DNA of 64,000 nucleotides from Roseovarius sp. MMSF_3281 (GCF_030733685.1 NZ_JASHIM010000011.1:57444-121443); one strand, 5' to 3'; shown: positions 17,275 through 26,217, counted from the stretch's first letter. Notes: generated from the letters alone by a model not told the origin. Translations and numbers: made by a program.

Positions 17275-18390
17275 TCACGCCCCCGGTGGGGGCGGCGGCA
17301 AAATGGTGAACAGTTGCGCCAGTTCCTGCACGTCCTCGGCCCGCATCCAGCCATCCTGCCCGGCAGTCCAAACATAGGTGTCACGACTGATCTTGCCTTC
17401 GGTGGCCATCCGGCCAAGTGCGGCCTTGGAGTAGGGCCCCTTGGTCTCGCCCCCTTCGGCAATATGCCAGACATGCTCCACCGGCGGAGGCGGCGGAGCG
17501 GCGGGCGATGATTGCGGCGCCTGCGCCCCCCAAGGCTTTTGGTCCGCCATGTTCTGCGCCATGGCCATGCCCATACCCATCCCAAGGCCCGCACCCATGC
17601 CGCCACCGCCCGAGGGTGTGCCAGCGGCGGAGGTCATGGCCTCGGCCGCGGAATACTGCGTGAACTTGCCCAGGTCACCGGCCAGACCCATCGAAGTACG
17701 CTTGTCCAATGCCTCTTCCACCGCAGGGGGAAGCGAGATGTTCTCGATATAGAATTCGGGGATCACCAGGCCGTACTCGGAGACCACCTTGGTAATTTCC
17801 GCCGCCACCAGCTTGCCCAAATCCTGGGTATTGGCAGCTATGTCGAGCACCGGGATGCCGCTACCTGCGATGATCCGCGAAAAGGCCTGCACGATGATAT
17901 TGCGGATTTGATAGCTGATCTCGTCCATGGTGAACTCACCATCGGTGCCGACGATCTCGGTCAGGAATTTGGCCGGGTCGCTGACCTTCACCGCATAGGT
18001 GCCGAAGGCGCGAATGCGGGTCGGCCCGAACTCGGGGTCGCGCAGCATGATGGGGTTTTTCGTGCCCCACTTCAGATCACTGAAGCGGGTGGTGTTGACG
18101 AAATACACCTCGGATTTGAAAGGCGATTTGAAGCCGTGATCCCAATGATTGAGGGTCGTCAGGATCGGCATGTTGTTGGTTTCTAGGAAATAAAGGCCAG
18201 GTGTAAAGACATCGGCCAGTTGGCCCTCGTGCACGAAAACCGCCGATTGCCCCTCGCGCACGGTCAGCTTGGCACCGTACTTGATCTCATGGCCTTCGCG
18301 CTCGAAACGCCAGACCATTGTATCACGGCTGTCGTCGACCCAATGGATGACGTCGATGAACTCACCAGTCAGAAAATCGAAAATACCCAT
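17275..18390 (-). CDS. SPFH-domain protein with C-terminal GYF_2 domain
   Basis: 371 residues. Residues about 25-240 are an SPFH/band-7-like domain of the virion-core (YdjI-type) subgroup: GQSAVFVHEGQLADVFTPG, RIRAFGTYAVKV, YGLVIPEFYIENISLPPAV. A glycine/methionine-rich linker follows (GMGAGLGMGMGMAMAQNM), then a proline stretch, then a GYF_2-type module at about 305-365 (VWHIAEGGETKGPYSKAAL). SPFH proteins form large membrane-associated scaffolds. GAAGGAGACC precedes the ATG. It is paired with the zinc-ribbon gene, as is common, and with TelA/XpaC upstream. Confidence 0.9.
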   Translation of the reverse strand: MGIFDFLTGEFIDVIHWVDDSRDTMVWRFEREGHEIKYGAKLTVREGQSAVFVHEGQLADVFTPGLYFLETNNMPILTTLNHWDHGFKSPFKSEVYFVNTTRFSDLKWGTKNPIMLRDPEFGPTRIRAFGTYAVKVSDPAKFLTEIVGTDGEFTMDEISYQIRNIIVQAFSRIIAGSGIPVLDIAANTQDLGKLVAAEITKVVSEYGLVIPEFYIENISLPPAVEEALDKRTSMGLAGDLGKFTQYSAAEAMTSAAGTPSGGGGMGAGLGMGMGMAMAQNMADQKPWGAQAPQSSPAAPPPPPVEHVWHIAEGGETKGPYSKAALGRMATEGKISRDTYVWTAGQDGWMRAEDVQELAQLFTILPPPPPGA

Positions 18391-18413
18391 ATTTCAGGTC
18401 TCCTTCATATACG

Positions 18414-19382
18414 TCAGATCGGCCCGCTGCCCAACAGGATGCGGCGGATGATTGGGCGGGCCTCATCCGGAGTCATGCCGGGTTTCAGCGCCGGGTTGTA
18501 AAGCAGGCGCAGCAATTCCTCGTCATGGGTGGTCAGCAGCGCGAATTCATCGTCGTCATTGAAAATCGAAGGCCGCGCCTGTGGGCTGTCATTGGCAAGC
18601 CCAAGCCCTTGGGCAAGTTCTTCATGAACGCAAGAGCGGCGCATCAATTCGGGGTGTTCCGAGCGGATAAACGCGATTGCGCGGCTATAGCGATAGTCAT
18701 TGTTGCTGTCGGAAAAGGCCACGACAAGACAATGGATCGAGCGCGGCAAGGTGCGGAACAGGGCCAGTGAATTGGTGCCGATGTTGGGCACGATCTGTTG
18801 GATGCGGTTGACCGCTTGGTCGCGGTCGTCCTCGCTCATGAACAGGACGTGGAAGTTGGGTTTTGAACTGCCCGCGCTGATCGGGTGGCCAGTGATCTGC
18901 CTAAGGCGCGCGGCATAGCTGTTGACCATGGATTGATCGGTGGCGCGCTGATCACGCGGCACATTGGTGCCGAATTCTACCGCCATACGCACCGGGCCTG
19001 TCCATTTGCGCAACCCGCCGGGCGTGTCGGCGGCACGCCTGAAGCCCCCGTCGCGGGCATATTCGTCATAAAAGGCGATCCGCTCGAAGTTGCGCATCAC
19101 GTCGGTGTCGGTATAGGGCGTGTCCACCCCGCCGCCACCCGTGCGCAACAGCCCTTGAGCCAGCAAATCGGCCTGCACGGCGGAATAATAGCGCGCAAGG
19201 TTCCGGCTGCGTTGTGACGGCTCGGCCCGGGCCGGCCCGGGCCGGGGAGCCGGAGCCATGCCCGCCGGGCGCGCCTGCGGTTTGGTCGAGGGCGGAGCAG
19301 GCGGCGCCGCCATACAAGCCGACAGGGCCAGCAATGCCAGCCCTGTAAGCCCTGCATGCAGTGTGCGATGCGCCTTGCCCAT
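18414..19382 (-). CDS. DUF2927-type lipoprotein with HE-containing motif
   Basis: 322 residues. A lipoprotein signal is clear (LTGLALLALSACMAAPP, lipobox cysteine at 23), then a proline/alanine-rich linker to about 60. The globular part has VNRIQQIVPNIGTNSLALF and SCVHEELAQGLGLANDS. The HExxQ-type helix followed by GLxND resembles a zinc-protease-like centre and is the feature of the DUF2927 family as I know it; activity is unproven. It starts five bases after telA ends and precedes the SPFH gene by 23 bp, so it is in the same transcript. It probably sits in the periplasm, tethered to a membrane. Confidence 0.8.
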   Translation of the reverse strand: MGKAHRTLHAGLTGLALLALSACMAAPPAPPSTKPQARPAGMAPAPRPGPARAEPSQRSRNLARYYSAVQADLLAQGLLRTGGGGVDTPYTDTDVMRNFERIAFYDEYARDGGFRRAADTPGGLRKWTGPVRMAVEFGTNVPRDQRATDQSMVNSYAARLRQITGHPISAGSSKPNFHVLFMSEDDRDQAVNRIQQIVPNIGTNSLALFRTLPRSIHCLVVAFSDSNNDYRYSRAIAFIRSEHPELMRRSCVHEELAQGLGLANDSPQARPSIFNDDDEFALLTTHDEELLRLLYNPALKPGMTPDEARPIIRRILLGSGPI

Positions 19383-19387
19383 TTGGC

Positions 19388-20587
19388 TTAGGCCTTCGGC
19401 ACGGCAGTGCCGGTGTTGTCGCCCACGCCATCCTTGCGCGCCTTGGCCGAGGCCAGCGTATCGCGCAATTCGGTTTCCATCTTCTTGAGGTCTTCCTCGG
19501 CGGCGGCGCGCTTGGCCTTGCCTTCGTCGGCGATCTGCAGGCTTTCCTCGATGGTGCCAATAAGGTCGGCATTGGCCTTCTTGACCGCTTCGATATCGAA
19601 AACGCCGCGCTCCATCTCTTCGCGGATCATCTTGTTGCTTTCGCGCAGGTTTTCGGCATTCGAGGTCAGCAATTCATTGGTCAGGTCATTGGCGTCCCGC
19701 ACCGCGGCTGCGGCTTCGGCGCTGCGCTGGATGGTGACGGCTTGGGCCAGTTGGGTTTCCCAAAGCGGCACGGTGTTGACGAGGGTCGAGTTGATCTTGG
19801 TGACCAGCGATTTGTCGTTTTCCTGCACCAAGCGGATCGAGGGCAGCGATTGCATGGTCACCTGACGGGTCAGCTTGAGGTCATGCACCCGGCGTTCCAG
19901 ATCGTCGCGGGCGGCGCGCAGATCGCGCAATTCCTGCGCCTTGATCACCTGGTCGTTTTCCGGCGCGGCCTGAACTTCGGCCTCCTTGGCCGGGATGATC
20001 TTTTCATCCAGCTCTTTCAGTTTTTCTTCGCCTGCCGAGATATAAAGGGCCAGTTCGTCGTAGAATTGCAGGGTTTTTTCATAAAGCAGGTCCAGCGATT
20101 TGATATCCTTGAGCAGGGTATGCTCATGGTGCAGCAACTCGTCGGTGATCTTGTCGATCTGGCCTTGCACGGTCTCAAAACGGGCGGTGAACTTGGCAAA
20201 GGGGGCAGCTTTACCCAAAAGTTTTTCCCACCATGTCCTCTCGCGGCGGACATCTAGTTCCGACACCGAGAAACCGCGAATGGTCGTCACGATCCCACGC
20301 AAGGAATCCCCGGCCGGCCCCACATCCTTGTTGCGCACACCGTGCAACATGCTTTGCGAGATTTCCTGCAATTCGGCCTGCGCGGCGGAGCCGAAGGAGA
20401 CGATCGAATTGGTATCGCCCATGTCGATCTCGTCCATCCGTTTGCGGATTTCGGCCCCCACAGGTGCATCGGCGCTTTCAAGCGGGACAATCGAATTGGC
20501 ATCCGCCGGTTCGGGCAGGATCGCGCGGCTGACTTCCTCGACCTCGGCCAGCGCGGCCTCGGCTTTCTGACGGGTATTCTCTGACAT
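19388..20587 (-). CDS. telA: TelA-family toxic-anion-resistance protein
   Basis: 399 residues from ATG 20587, which has AAGGGGA upstream; the longer frame to 20665 overlaps xpaC and lacks a site. The sequence is mostly helical and charged, with the TelA core: GVRNKDVGPAGDSLRGIV, RERTWWEKLLGKAAPFAKF, VHDLKLTRQVTMQSLPSIRL, STLVNTVPLWETQLAQAV. TelA proteins are linked to tellurite resistance and envelope stress, with unclear biochemistry. It follows xpaC by 10 bp, the usual XpaC-TelA pairing. Confidence 0.92.
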   Translation of the reverse strand: MSENTRQKAEAALAEVEEVSRAILPEPADANSIVPLESADAPVGAEIRKRMDEIDMGDTNSIVSFGSAAQAELQEISQSMLHGVRNKDVGPAGDSLRGIVTTIRGFSVSELDVRRERTWWEKLLGKAAPFAKFTARFETVQGQIDKITDELLHHEHTLLKDIKSLDLLYEKTLQFYDELALYISAGEEKLKELDEKIIPAKEAEVQAAPENDQVIKAQELRDLRAARDDLERRVHDLKLTRQVTMQSLPSIRLVQENDKSLVTKINSTLVNTVPLWETQLAQAVTIQRSAEAAAAVRDANDLTNELLTSNAENLRESNKMIREEMERGVFDIEAVKKANADLIGTIEESLQIADEGKAKRAAAEEDLKKMETELRDTLASAKARKDGVGDNTGTAVPKA

Positions 20588-20597
20588 GGTTGTCCCC

Positions 20598-21494
20598 TTA
20601 CTCGTTGTTGCTGTCCGGGCGGATGCCCTCGCGCTGCAACCGGTCGCGCAGCACGTCAATTTCAATCGTCAAATCGCTGCGATCATCCAGCAGTAGCTTT
20701 TCTGTCCGGGCGGCAAAGTTGCCTTCCAGATCGTCCAGAAGCGTCAGGTAATCCTGCCGCGCTGCGCTATCGCGGTTGCGGCTGTAGATATCGGCGAATT
20801 TCACCGTCGCGTCCTTGGCCCCCAGCAAGTAAACTGACAGGTACTTGCGTGCCGCCGTCAGGTCGCGGGGGTCTTCCTCGACCGTGCGAAAGAGGTCGCG
20901 TGCGGTGGATTTGAACCGCTCAACACGGCCCTCGAGCTGTCGGTCGCCGGCGCGCTTGATCGCCTCCGACATCGCGACCAGGTGCTTTTCCGCCTCGTCC
21001 ACGGCGCGCGCCACGCGGTCGGTTTGAAACATGTCCACGCCCTCGGCGCCCTTGTCTTTCAAGGGGTCCAGCCCGAAGGCAAAGCTGTGGATCACCGCGC
21101 CCAGCGCGGCGAAAATCACAGCCTCCAGCGCCCCAAATCCGGCGAACCCCGCAATCCCGAGGCCTAACCCGGTGGCCAGCGACCCCACGATCTTGCGCGG
21201 CAGGGCAGGGCGTCGCGCCACTTTGCGCGCCTCATAGGCCTCCTGTGCCAAGATCCCTTCACGCGTTAGCCACGCCGCCAAGATCAACAGGCCAAGCGCG
21301 GCCAGATACATCGCCATGTCAATCGGCTCAGACGTGAAGGCCTTGAAAATCAGAGGCAAAGGGGCAAGAAACAGCAGGTTCACTCGCCCACCGGCCTTGG
21401 TACGTTTCGCGCCTTGGAAACTGCCGCGATCCACCGGTGCAGGCCCGCCTTGCCCGCCATCGGGGCTGTATTTCCCGCCGTATCTTTGGGCCAT
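20598..21494 (-). CDS. xpaC: XpaC-like membrane protein
   Basis: 298 residues. A glycine-rich N terminus is followed by two or three membrane helices (VNLLFLAPLPLIFKAF, MYLAALGLLILAAW, and LATGLGLGIAGFAGFGALEA), then a long helical cytoplasmic tail (VDEAEKHLVAMSEAIKR). This is the XpaC family, named for 5-bromo-4-chloroindolyl phosphate hydrolysis in Bacillus but with no proven enzyme activity. It is normally encoded with TelA, as here. A 27-residue membrane peptide gene ends one base before its ATG. Confidence 0.88.
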   Translation of the reverse strand: MAQRYGGKYSPDGGQGGPAPVDRGSFQGAKRTKAGGRVNLLFLAPLPLIFKAFTSEPIDMAMYLAALGLLILAAWLTREGILAQEAYEARKVARRPALPRKIVGSLATGLGLGIAGFAGFGALEAVIFAALGAVIHSFAFGLDPLKDKGAEGVDMFQTDRVARAVDEAEKHLVAMSEAIKRAGDRQLEGRVERFKSTARDLFRTVEEDPRDLTAARKYLSVYLLGAKDATVKFADIYSRNRDSAARQDYLTLLDDLEGNFAARTEKLLLDDRSDLTIEIDVLRDRLQREGIRPDSNNE

Positions 21495-21495
21495 A

Positions 21496-21579
21496 TCAAG
21501 CGCCTCCTGCGATTGAGACGTAAAGCATCAATGCAACAAGCAGAAAAAACGCCAGTTTTTGCAACCCGGTATCGGACAT
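21496..21579 (-). CDS. 27-residue single-helix membrane peptide upstream of xpaC
   Basis: ATG 21579 opens MSDTGLQKLAFFLLVALMLY followed by VSIAGGA and stops at 21496-21498. Residues 8-24 form one hydrophobic helix, with charged or polar residues only at the N terminus. GGGGGA lies five bases before the ATG. The stop is one base before the xpaC ATG, so translation is probably coupled. The tight spacing, good ribosome site and helix quality argue that it is a real gene. It may be a helper subunit of the XpaC/TelA membrane complex; the function is unknown. Confidence 0.65.
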   Translation of the reverse strand: MSDTGLQKLAFFLLVALMLYVSIAGGA

Positions 21580-21703
21580 AAATCCCCCATAGCCCAGCGG
21601 TTCACAAGGAACTTAGGCCATGCTGCGTTTGCATGCTAGGGGGAAGATTCGGGTGAGTGGCGCACCGCCTCACGGCGTTCGGACAGTGCGCCACCGGCGC
21701 GGG

Positions 21704-22522
21704 TCAATGCCGCGGGGCGGTCCGCCGTTCGGCATTGAGTTTGCGGGTATAGCCCGATTGGATCACTTCGACGGCCACGAGAACGAGGACCGAGAAATAG
21801 AAGGTAGTCTTGGACATTGGGATCACTTCGTAGCCAAAGAACTTAAGTGCCAGCGCATCGTCATGCATGGCGTGGGCCGCCGCTTGGCCCGCTTCGCCCA
21901 GCAAAACAACCCCCACGATCAACAGGATGAACAGGCCCAGAACCTCGTACATCCGGTTTTTCTCAAGAAAGGCCGTTACACCATCGGCAAGAACCAGCAT
22001 GGCAAGCCCCGAGAGGATGATCGCGAAGGCCAGGATCGGGAAAACATCGGTGATTGCTAAGGCCGACAGCACCGAATCGAACGAGAAGATCAGGTTCATC
22101 GTCACGATCAGCATGATGACTTGTGTCGCCGACTTGCCGGATTTTCCGGCCATATCTGTATCCAGTTTCTCGACGGTCAGCATATGGCCGATTTCCTTGA
22201 CGGCGGTGTAGATGATGAAAATCCCGCCAATGATGAAGACACAGGTGGCAAAGTTCACGCCGCCCTCGATCACGCCTGTCCAATCGAAGATATAAAAAGG
22301 CTCGGCCATGGCGTCGATCAGTTGGATCATGGTGAAAAGCAGTATCACCCGTAACGCCACAGCAATGATGATGCCCCAGTAGCGCACCGCTTTTTGCTGT
22401 GCCACCGGAGCGCGCTGCGATTCAATCGAGATATAAAGCAGGTTGTCGAAGCCCAGCACCGCCTGCAAAAAGCACAGCATAAGCAAGTTACCCAGGTTTT
22501 CGATAGTCAACAGATCGGCCAT
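21704..22522 (-). CDS. TerC-family integral membrane protein
   Basis: 272 residues with about seven membrane helices. TerC marks are FLQAVLGFDNLLYISIE near 18-34 and LIFSFDSVLSALAITDVF near 145-162, the two acidic membrane motifs thought to handle metal ions. TerC/Alx proteins are tied to tellurite resistance and manganese export. It is the first gene of the minus-strand array, 124 bp before the 27-residue peptide, and is divergent from the GlxA regulator. It is annotated TerC by pattern, not by tested resistance. Confidence 0.92.
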   Translation of the reverse strand: MADLLTIENLGNLLMLCFLQAVLGFDNLLYISIESQRAPVAQQKAVRYWGIIIAVALRVILLFTMIQLIDAMAEPFYIFDWTGVIEGGVNFATCVFIIGGIFIIYTAVKEIGHMLTVEKLDTDMAGKSGKSATQVIMLIVTMNLIFSFDSVLSALAITDVFPILAFAIILSGLAMLVLADGVTAFLEKNRMYEVLGLFILLIVGVVLLGEAGQAAAHAMHDDALALKFFGYEVIPMSKTTFYFSVLVLVAVEVIQSGYTRKLNAERRTAPRH

Positions 22523-22643
22523 GTTTGAAAGCCCCTCGTTCGTTACATGTGAGGGGGCGCTTTAGCCCAGGCTTGTCGCAAAAACAAAATGAAACGCGTG
22601 TCTTTACCCTATGACGCCGGATTGGCCGTGATATCCAAAGCAC

Positions 22644-23657
22644 ATGATGACACGTAGTTTCGTGCCCCGCGGTGCGGCCAGTTTTCGGGTGGATTACGAC
22701 GGCCCGCCACGGGACGTGCACTTTCTGTTGCTGCCTAAACTCACGCTGTTGGCCTTCACCTCGGCGCTTGAGCCGCTGCGCGTGGCCAATCAGGTGGCCG
22801 GGCGAGAACTCTATCGTTGGTTCTTGATGAGCGAGGATGGCGGCCCGGTCTCGTGCTCCTGCGGGGTGACGATCACGCCCGACAGCGGCTTGCAGGATGT
22901 CCCGCGCGAGGCCTTGGCCTTCGTTTGCGCCGGGATCGAGCCAACCGAAACCGTCAGCGCCCGCGCCACCCGCTGGATCAGCCGCCAACGTGCCTTTGGC
23001 TGTACCGTGGGCGGGATTTGCACCGGGGCTTTCGCGCTTGCCCGCGCCGGGCTTCTGGAAGGGCGGCGCTTTACTTTGCACTGGGAAAATCAGCCCGCCT
23101 TCATCGAGCGTTTCATCGGGCTGGAACCCTCCGGCGCGCTTTACGAGATTGACCGAGGCTTGATTACCTGTGGCGGGGGAAGTGCCGCCACAGATATGAT
23201 GCTGCATCTGATTGAGCGCGATCATGGCGCGGATTTGGCCAGCGTGGTGGCCGACATGTGCCTGCATTTCCGCGCCTCCACTCATGAGGCACCGCAGCGA
23301 TCGGGCTTTTCCCATGCCCTCAGTAGCCGCAACCCCCATCTGATCGCCGCCATGCGGGCGATGAACGAAACCATCGAAGCCCCGCTTGAGATCGGGAAAC
23401 TGGCCGAGCAGCTGGGCATTTCGCGGCGTCAGCTTGAAAGGCTGTTCACCGGTCACGTCGGTACCACCCCGGCGCAATTCTACATGGATTTGCGGATCGC
23501 CCGGGCCCATGCGCTGTTGAATGAAACCGATCTAAGCGTGGCCGAGATCGCGGCGGCCACCGGCTTTAACAGTGCCTCGCAGATGGGCGCGCGATTCCGC
23601 AAGCGGTACGGCATGTCGCCGCGCGCCTACCGCAAAAGCTGGCAGGTGCCGGGGTAG
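22644..23657 (+). CDS. GlxA-family AraC-type transcriptional regulator
   Basis: 337 residues. The N-terminal DJ-1/PfpI-like domain (about 20-210) has the elbow GGICTGAFALARAGLL, and the C-terminal AraC domain (about 230-330) has two HTH units (IGKLAEQLGISRRQLERLF and VAEIAAATGFNSASQMGARF). Relatives such as GbdR, CdhR and ArgR control use of betaine, carnitine and arginine. No obvious target is adjacent; the divergent neighbour is terC across 120 bp. The effector is unknown. Confidence 0.9.
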   Translation: MMTRSFVPRGAASFRVDYDGPPRDVHFLLLPKLTLLAFTSALEPLRVANQVAGRELYRWFLMSEDGGPVSCSCGVTITPDSGLQDVPREALAFVCAGIEPTETVSARATRWISRQRAFGCTVGGICTGAFALARAGLLEGRRFTLHWENQPAFIERFIGLEPSGALYEIDRGLITCGGGSAATDMMLHLIERDHGADLASVVADMCLHFRASTHEAPQRSGFSHALSSRNPHLIAAMRAMNETIEAPLEIGKLAEQLGISRRQLERLFTGHVGTTPAQFYMDLRIARAHALLNETDLSVAEIAAATGFNSASQMGARFRKRYGMSPRAYRKSWQVPG

Positions 23658-23710
23658 GGCATCTTATTCACCAAAGTAATACCGGCAAAAATCCGAGGTT
23701 TGACCGAAAG

Positions 23711-24517
23711 CTATTTTTGCCGCGGTTTGCCCGGTTTCCGGCGGGTCCGCTTCGGGGTCGGTTTGCCGGGTTTCTTGTCGTCCTCGCCCTGCATCCCAAG
23801 CTGATCCTTCAGAACCCGGGGGCGAATTTCCTGTACCTCTCCGCGCTTCAATTGGCCAAGTTGGAATGGCCCGTAAGAGATGCGGATCAAACGGTTCACC
23901 GACAGCCCCACAGCCTCCATCGCGCGTCTGATCTCGCGGTTTTTGCCCTCGCGCAGGCTCACCGTCACCCAGGCGTTGGCACCCTGTTGCCGGTCCAGCG
24001 AAACGGTCATGGATTGGAACTTTTCGCCTTCTATTTCAATGCCTTGCCGCAGCGGCTCCAATGTTTTGTCACTTGGTCGGCCTTTCACGCGCACCCGGTA
24101 TTTGCGCAGCCATCCGGTCGAAGGCAGTTCCAGCTTGCGCTTGATCCCACCGTCATTGGTCAACAATAGCAAGCCTTCGGAATTGAGGTCCAACCGCCCC
24201 ACGCTCATCACGCGTGGCAGGTCTTCGGGTAGCTCGTCATAAATCGTTGCCCGGCCTTGCTCGTCGCGGGTTGTGGTCACAAGGCCCGTGGGCTTGTGAT
24301 AGAGCCAAAGCCGCGGCGGTTCGGGGGCTGACAAGTCCCGCCCATCCACGGTTACCTTGTCCTTGTCCGTTACGTTCAGGGCCGCCCGCTCGATGACCTT
24401 GTCATTGACCTTGACCCGGCCGGACTCGATCATGCGTTCGGCTTCGCGCCGGCTGGCAACGCCGGCCCGGGCAATAACCTTGGCGATCCGCTCGCCCTTA
24501 TGTTGGCTTTCTGTCAT
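23711..24517 (-). CDS. rluB: 23S rRNA pseudouridine synthase, RluB/RsuA family
   Basis: 268 residues. An S4 RNA-binding domain opens it (ERIAKVIARAGVASRREAER). The catalytic domain has the RsuA-family motif VGRLDLNSEGLLLLTNDG with the catalytic aspartate in GRLD, then LREGKNREIRRAME. A basic tail (KRTRRKPGKPRQK) ends it. The family modifies one uridine in rRNA; RluB is most likely by length and tail, but RluE/F cannot be excluded. It is divergent from tadA. Confidence 0.88.
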   Translation of the reverse strand: MTESQHKGERIAKVIARAGVASRREAERMIESGRVKVNDKVIERAALNVTDKDKVTVDGRDLSAPEPPRLWLYHKPTGLVTTTRDEQGRATIYDELPEDLPRVMSVGRLDLNSEGLLLLTNDGGIKRKLELPSTGWLRKYRVRVKGRPSDKTLEPLRQGIEIEGEKFQSMTVSLDRQQGANAWVTVSLREGKNREIRRAMEAVGLSVNRLIRISYGPFQLGQLKRGEVQEIRPRVLKDQLGMQGEDDKKPGKPTPKRTRRKPGKPRQK

Positions 24518-24578
24518 GCGCCCCGATTAGCGCAAAGCCCGGGCTTGCGAAAGCACGGATCGCGCGGCAATAGGGAGT

Positions 24579-25031
24579 ATGCGTTTCACCAGCCACATGG
24601 ATTTGGCCCTGTCCGAGGCCCGCGCCGCCGCAGACCGCGGCGAGGTTCCTGTTGGTGCCGTGCTCGTAGATCCGCGCGGCCAAGTGGTGGCACAGGCGGG
24701 CAACCGTACTCGTGAATTGCACGACCCCACCGCGCATGCCGAAATTCTCGTGATCCGCGAGGCCTGCGTCAAAGCGGGCAGCGAACGCCTTCCGGGCCAC
24801 GCGCTTTATGTCACGCTAGAGCCTTGCGCGATGTGTGCCACGGCCATCTCGGCAGCCCGCATCGCGCGGGTATACTATGGGGCGGGCGATCCAAAGTCCG
24901 GAGGGGTGGCGCATGGCGCGCGGGTCTTTTCCCACCCGCAATGCCATCATGCTCCGGAGGTCTACGATGGCATCAGCGCGGTGGAGGCCGAAGCCCTGCT
25001 GACTGACTTCTTCAAGGCAAAACGCCTCTAA
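24579..25031 (+). CDS. tadA: tRNA-specific adenosine deaminase
   Basis: 150 residues. The zinc-dependent cytidine-deaminase motifs are HAEILVI (HAE) and PCAMC (PCxxC), with the TadA-typical GAGDPKSGGVAHGARVF. The enzyme makes inosine at the wobble base of tRNA-Arg. GGGAG lies two bases before the ATG. It is divergent from the rRNA pseudouridine synthase by 60 bp and ends at a double terminator. Confidence 0.95.
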   Translation: MRFTSHMDLALSEARAAADRGEVPVGAVLVDPRGQVVAQAGNRTRELHDPTAHAEILVIREACVKAGSERLPGHALYVTLEPCAMCATAISAARIARVYYGAGDPKSGGVAHGARVFSHPQCHHAPEVYDGISAVEAEALLTDFFKAKRL

Positions 25032-25064
25032 TCCTTTCTACTTTTTGCAAAATATCCTGGGGGA

Positions 25065-25095
25065 GGGGCCAAGGGCCCCGGGGGCAAAGCCCCCC
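25065..25095. terminator. Double GC-rich hairpin between convergent genes
   Basis: GGGGCC-AAG-GGCCCC (25065-25079) is followed at once by GGGGGC-AAA-GCCCCC (25080-25094). They separate tadA from the convergent hydrolase gene and can act in both directions. No U tract is present. Confidence 0.6.
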
Positions 25096-25098
25096 AAA

Positions 25099-25791
25099 TC
25101 ACAGCTCGATCGGCACCAGGACCTCGGGCTCGATCACGTCCACCCCGGGCAGGGCCTTGGCCAGTTCCTCGGCCGATTGTTCGAGGATGGGGAAGGTCTT
25201 GTAGTGACAAGGGATCACGGTTTTGAAGTCAAAGAATTCCTTGGCGGCATACCCTGCGCGGCGCATGTCCATGGTGAAATGCCCGCCTGCACACAGGATG
25301 CCGATATCGGGTTTGTGCAACGCGTTGAAAATTTTCATGTCGGCCATGACGTCAGTATCGCCCGAGACGTAAATCGTCCGGCCTTCGCCTTCGATCATGT
25401 AGCCGCATTCGGTGCCCGGCACATTGGGTCCATTTTCGCCCCCAAAGCTTGAGGAATGCACCGCATGCACCATCGTTACTTTGACGCCCCCAAGGTCCAC
25501 GGTGCCGCCCTTGTTGAAGCCGACAACCTCGATCTTTTCGGTTTTTTCCCAATAGGACATCAAATCGAATTGTCCGACGACGGGGATTTCCTGTGCTTTC
25601 GCGACGCCAAGAACGTCTGACACGTGGTCAAAATGCGCATGGGTCAGAAGGATATGCGTAGCCCCTTGGGTGGCTTTGTCGCGTTTGTCTTCAGGCATCA
25701 TCGGGTTGCCTGTCAGCCAAGGGTCAACAAGCAGGCACTGACCGCCGATTTCGATCCGGAACGAGGCATGGCCCAGCCAAATGATTTTCAT
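25099..25791 (-). CDS. Metal-dependent hydrolase, UPF0173 MBL family
   Basis: 230 residues from ATG 25791, which has GGAGG seven bases away; the ATG four codons earlier is less likely. It is a compact metallo-beta-lactamase fold starting MKIIWLGHASFRIE, with the zinc motif THAHFDHVSD (HxHxDH) and YVSGDTDVMADMK supplying later ligands. UPF0173 (YtkL-type) members are conserved but their substrates are mostly unknown. Divergent from gatC. Confidence 0.9.
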   Translation of the reverse strand: MKIIWLGHASFRIEIGGQCLLVDPWLTGNPMMPEDKRDKATQGATHILLTHAHFDHVSDVLGVAKAQEIPVVGQFDLMSYWEKTEKIEVVGFNKGGTVDLGGVKVTMVHAVHSSSFGGENGPNVPGTECGYMIEGEGRTIYVSGDTDVMADMKIFNALHKPDIGILCAGGHFTMDMRRAGYAAKEFFDFKTVIPCHYKTFPILEQSAEELAKALPGVDVIEPEVLVPIEL

Positions 25792-25929
25792 CTTGTCCTC
25801 CATAATGTTGTTTCCCCAAGCCTAACATGGGTTTGATCCGCGAAAAGGGGGATTTGCGTGGTCGGGGTGCTTGCGGGTCATGGCCTGCGACGCTAAACGC
25901 AAGGCAACCGAAATACGGGAGATCAGGCA

Positions 25930-26217
25930 ATGTCGATCGACAAGGAAACCGCCGCCAAGGTGGCCAAGCTGGCCCGCATCCGCGTGGAAGACGATGCACT
26001 GCCCGCGCTGGCGGAGGAATTCAACAACATCCTCGGCTTTATCGAACAATTGAGCGAAGTGGACGTTGAAGGTGTTGAGCCAATGACCAGTGTCACCCCT
26101 ATGCGCCTCAAACGGCGCGAGGATAGGGTGACCGAGGGGGGCATGCCCGAAAAGGTTCTGTCCAACGCGCCCGATGCGCGTGAAGGATTCTTTGCCGTGC
26201 CGAAGGTGGTGGAATAA
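25930..26217 (+). CDS. gatC: Asp-tRNA(Asn)/Glu-tRNA(Gln) amidotransferase subunit C
   Basis: 95 residues, normal GatC length. It has the conserved [12 protein letters not shown] and [15 protein letters not shown], and LRED-like [11 protein letters not shown]. GatC stabilises the GatA-GatB amidotransferase that makes Gln-tRNA(Gln) and Asn-tRNA(Asn). Its stop overlaps the gatA start (TAATG). gatB is not adjacent. Confidence 0.95.
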   Translation: MSIDKETAAKVAKLARIRVEDDALPALAEEFNNILGFIEQLSEVDVEGVEPMTSVTPMRLKRREDRVTEGGMPEKVLSNAPDAREGFFAVPKVVE

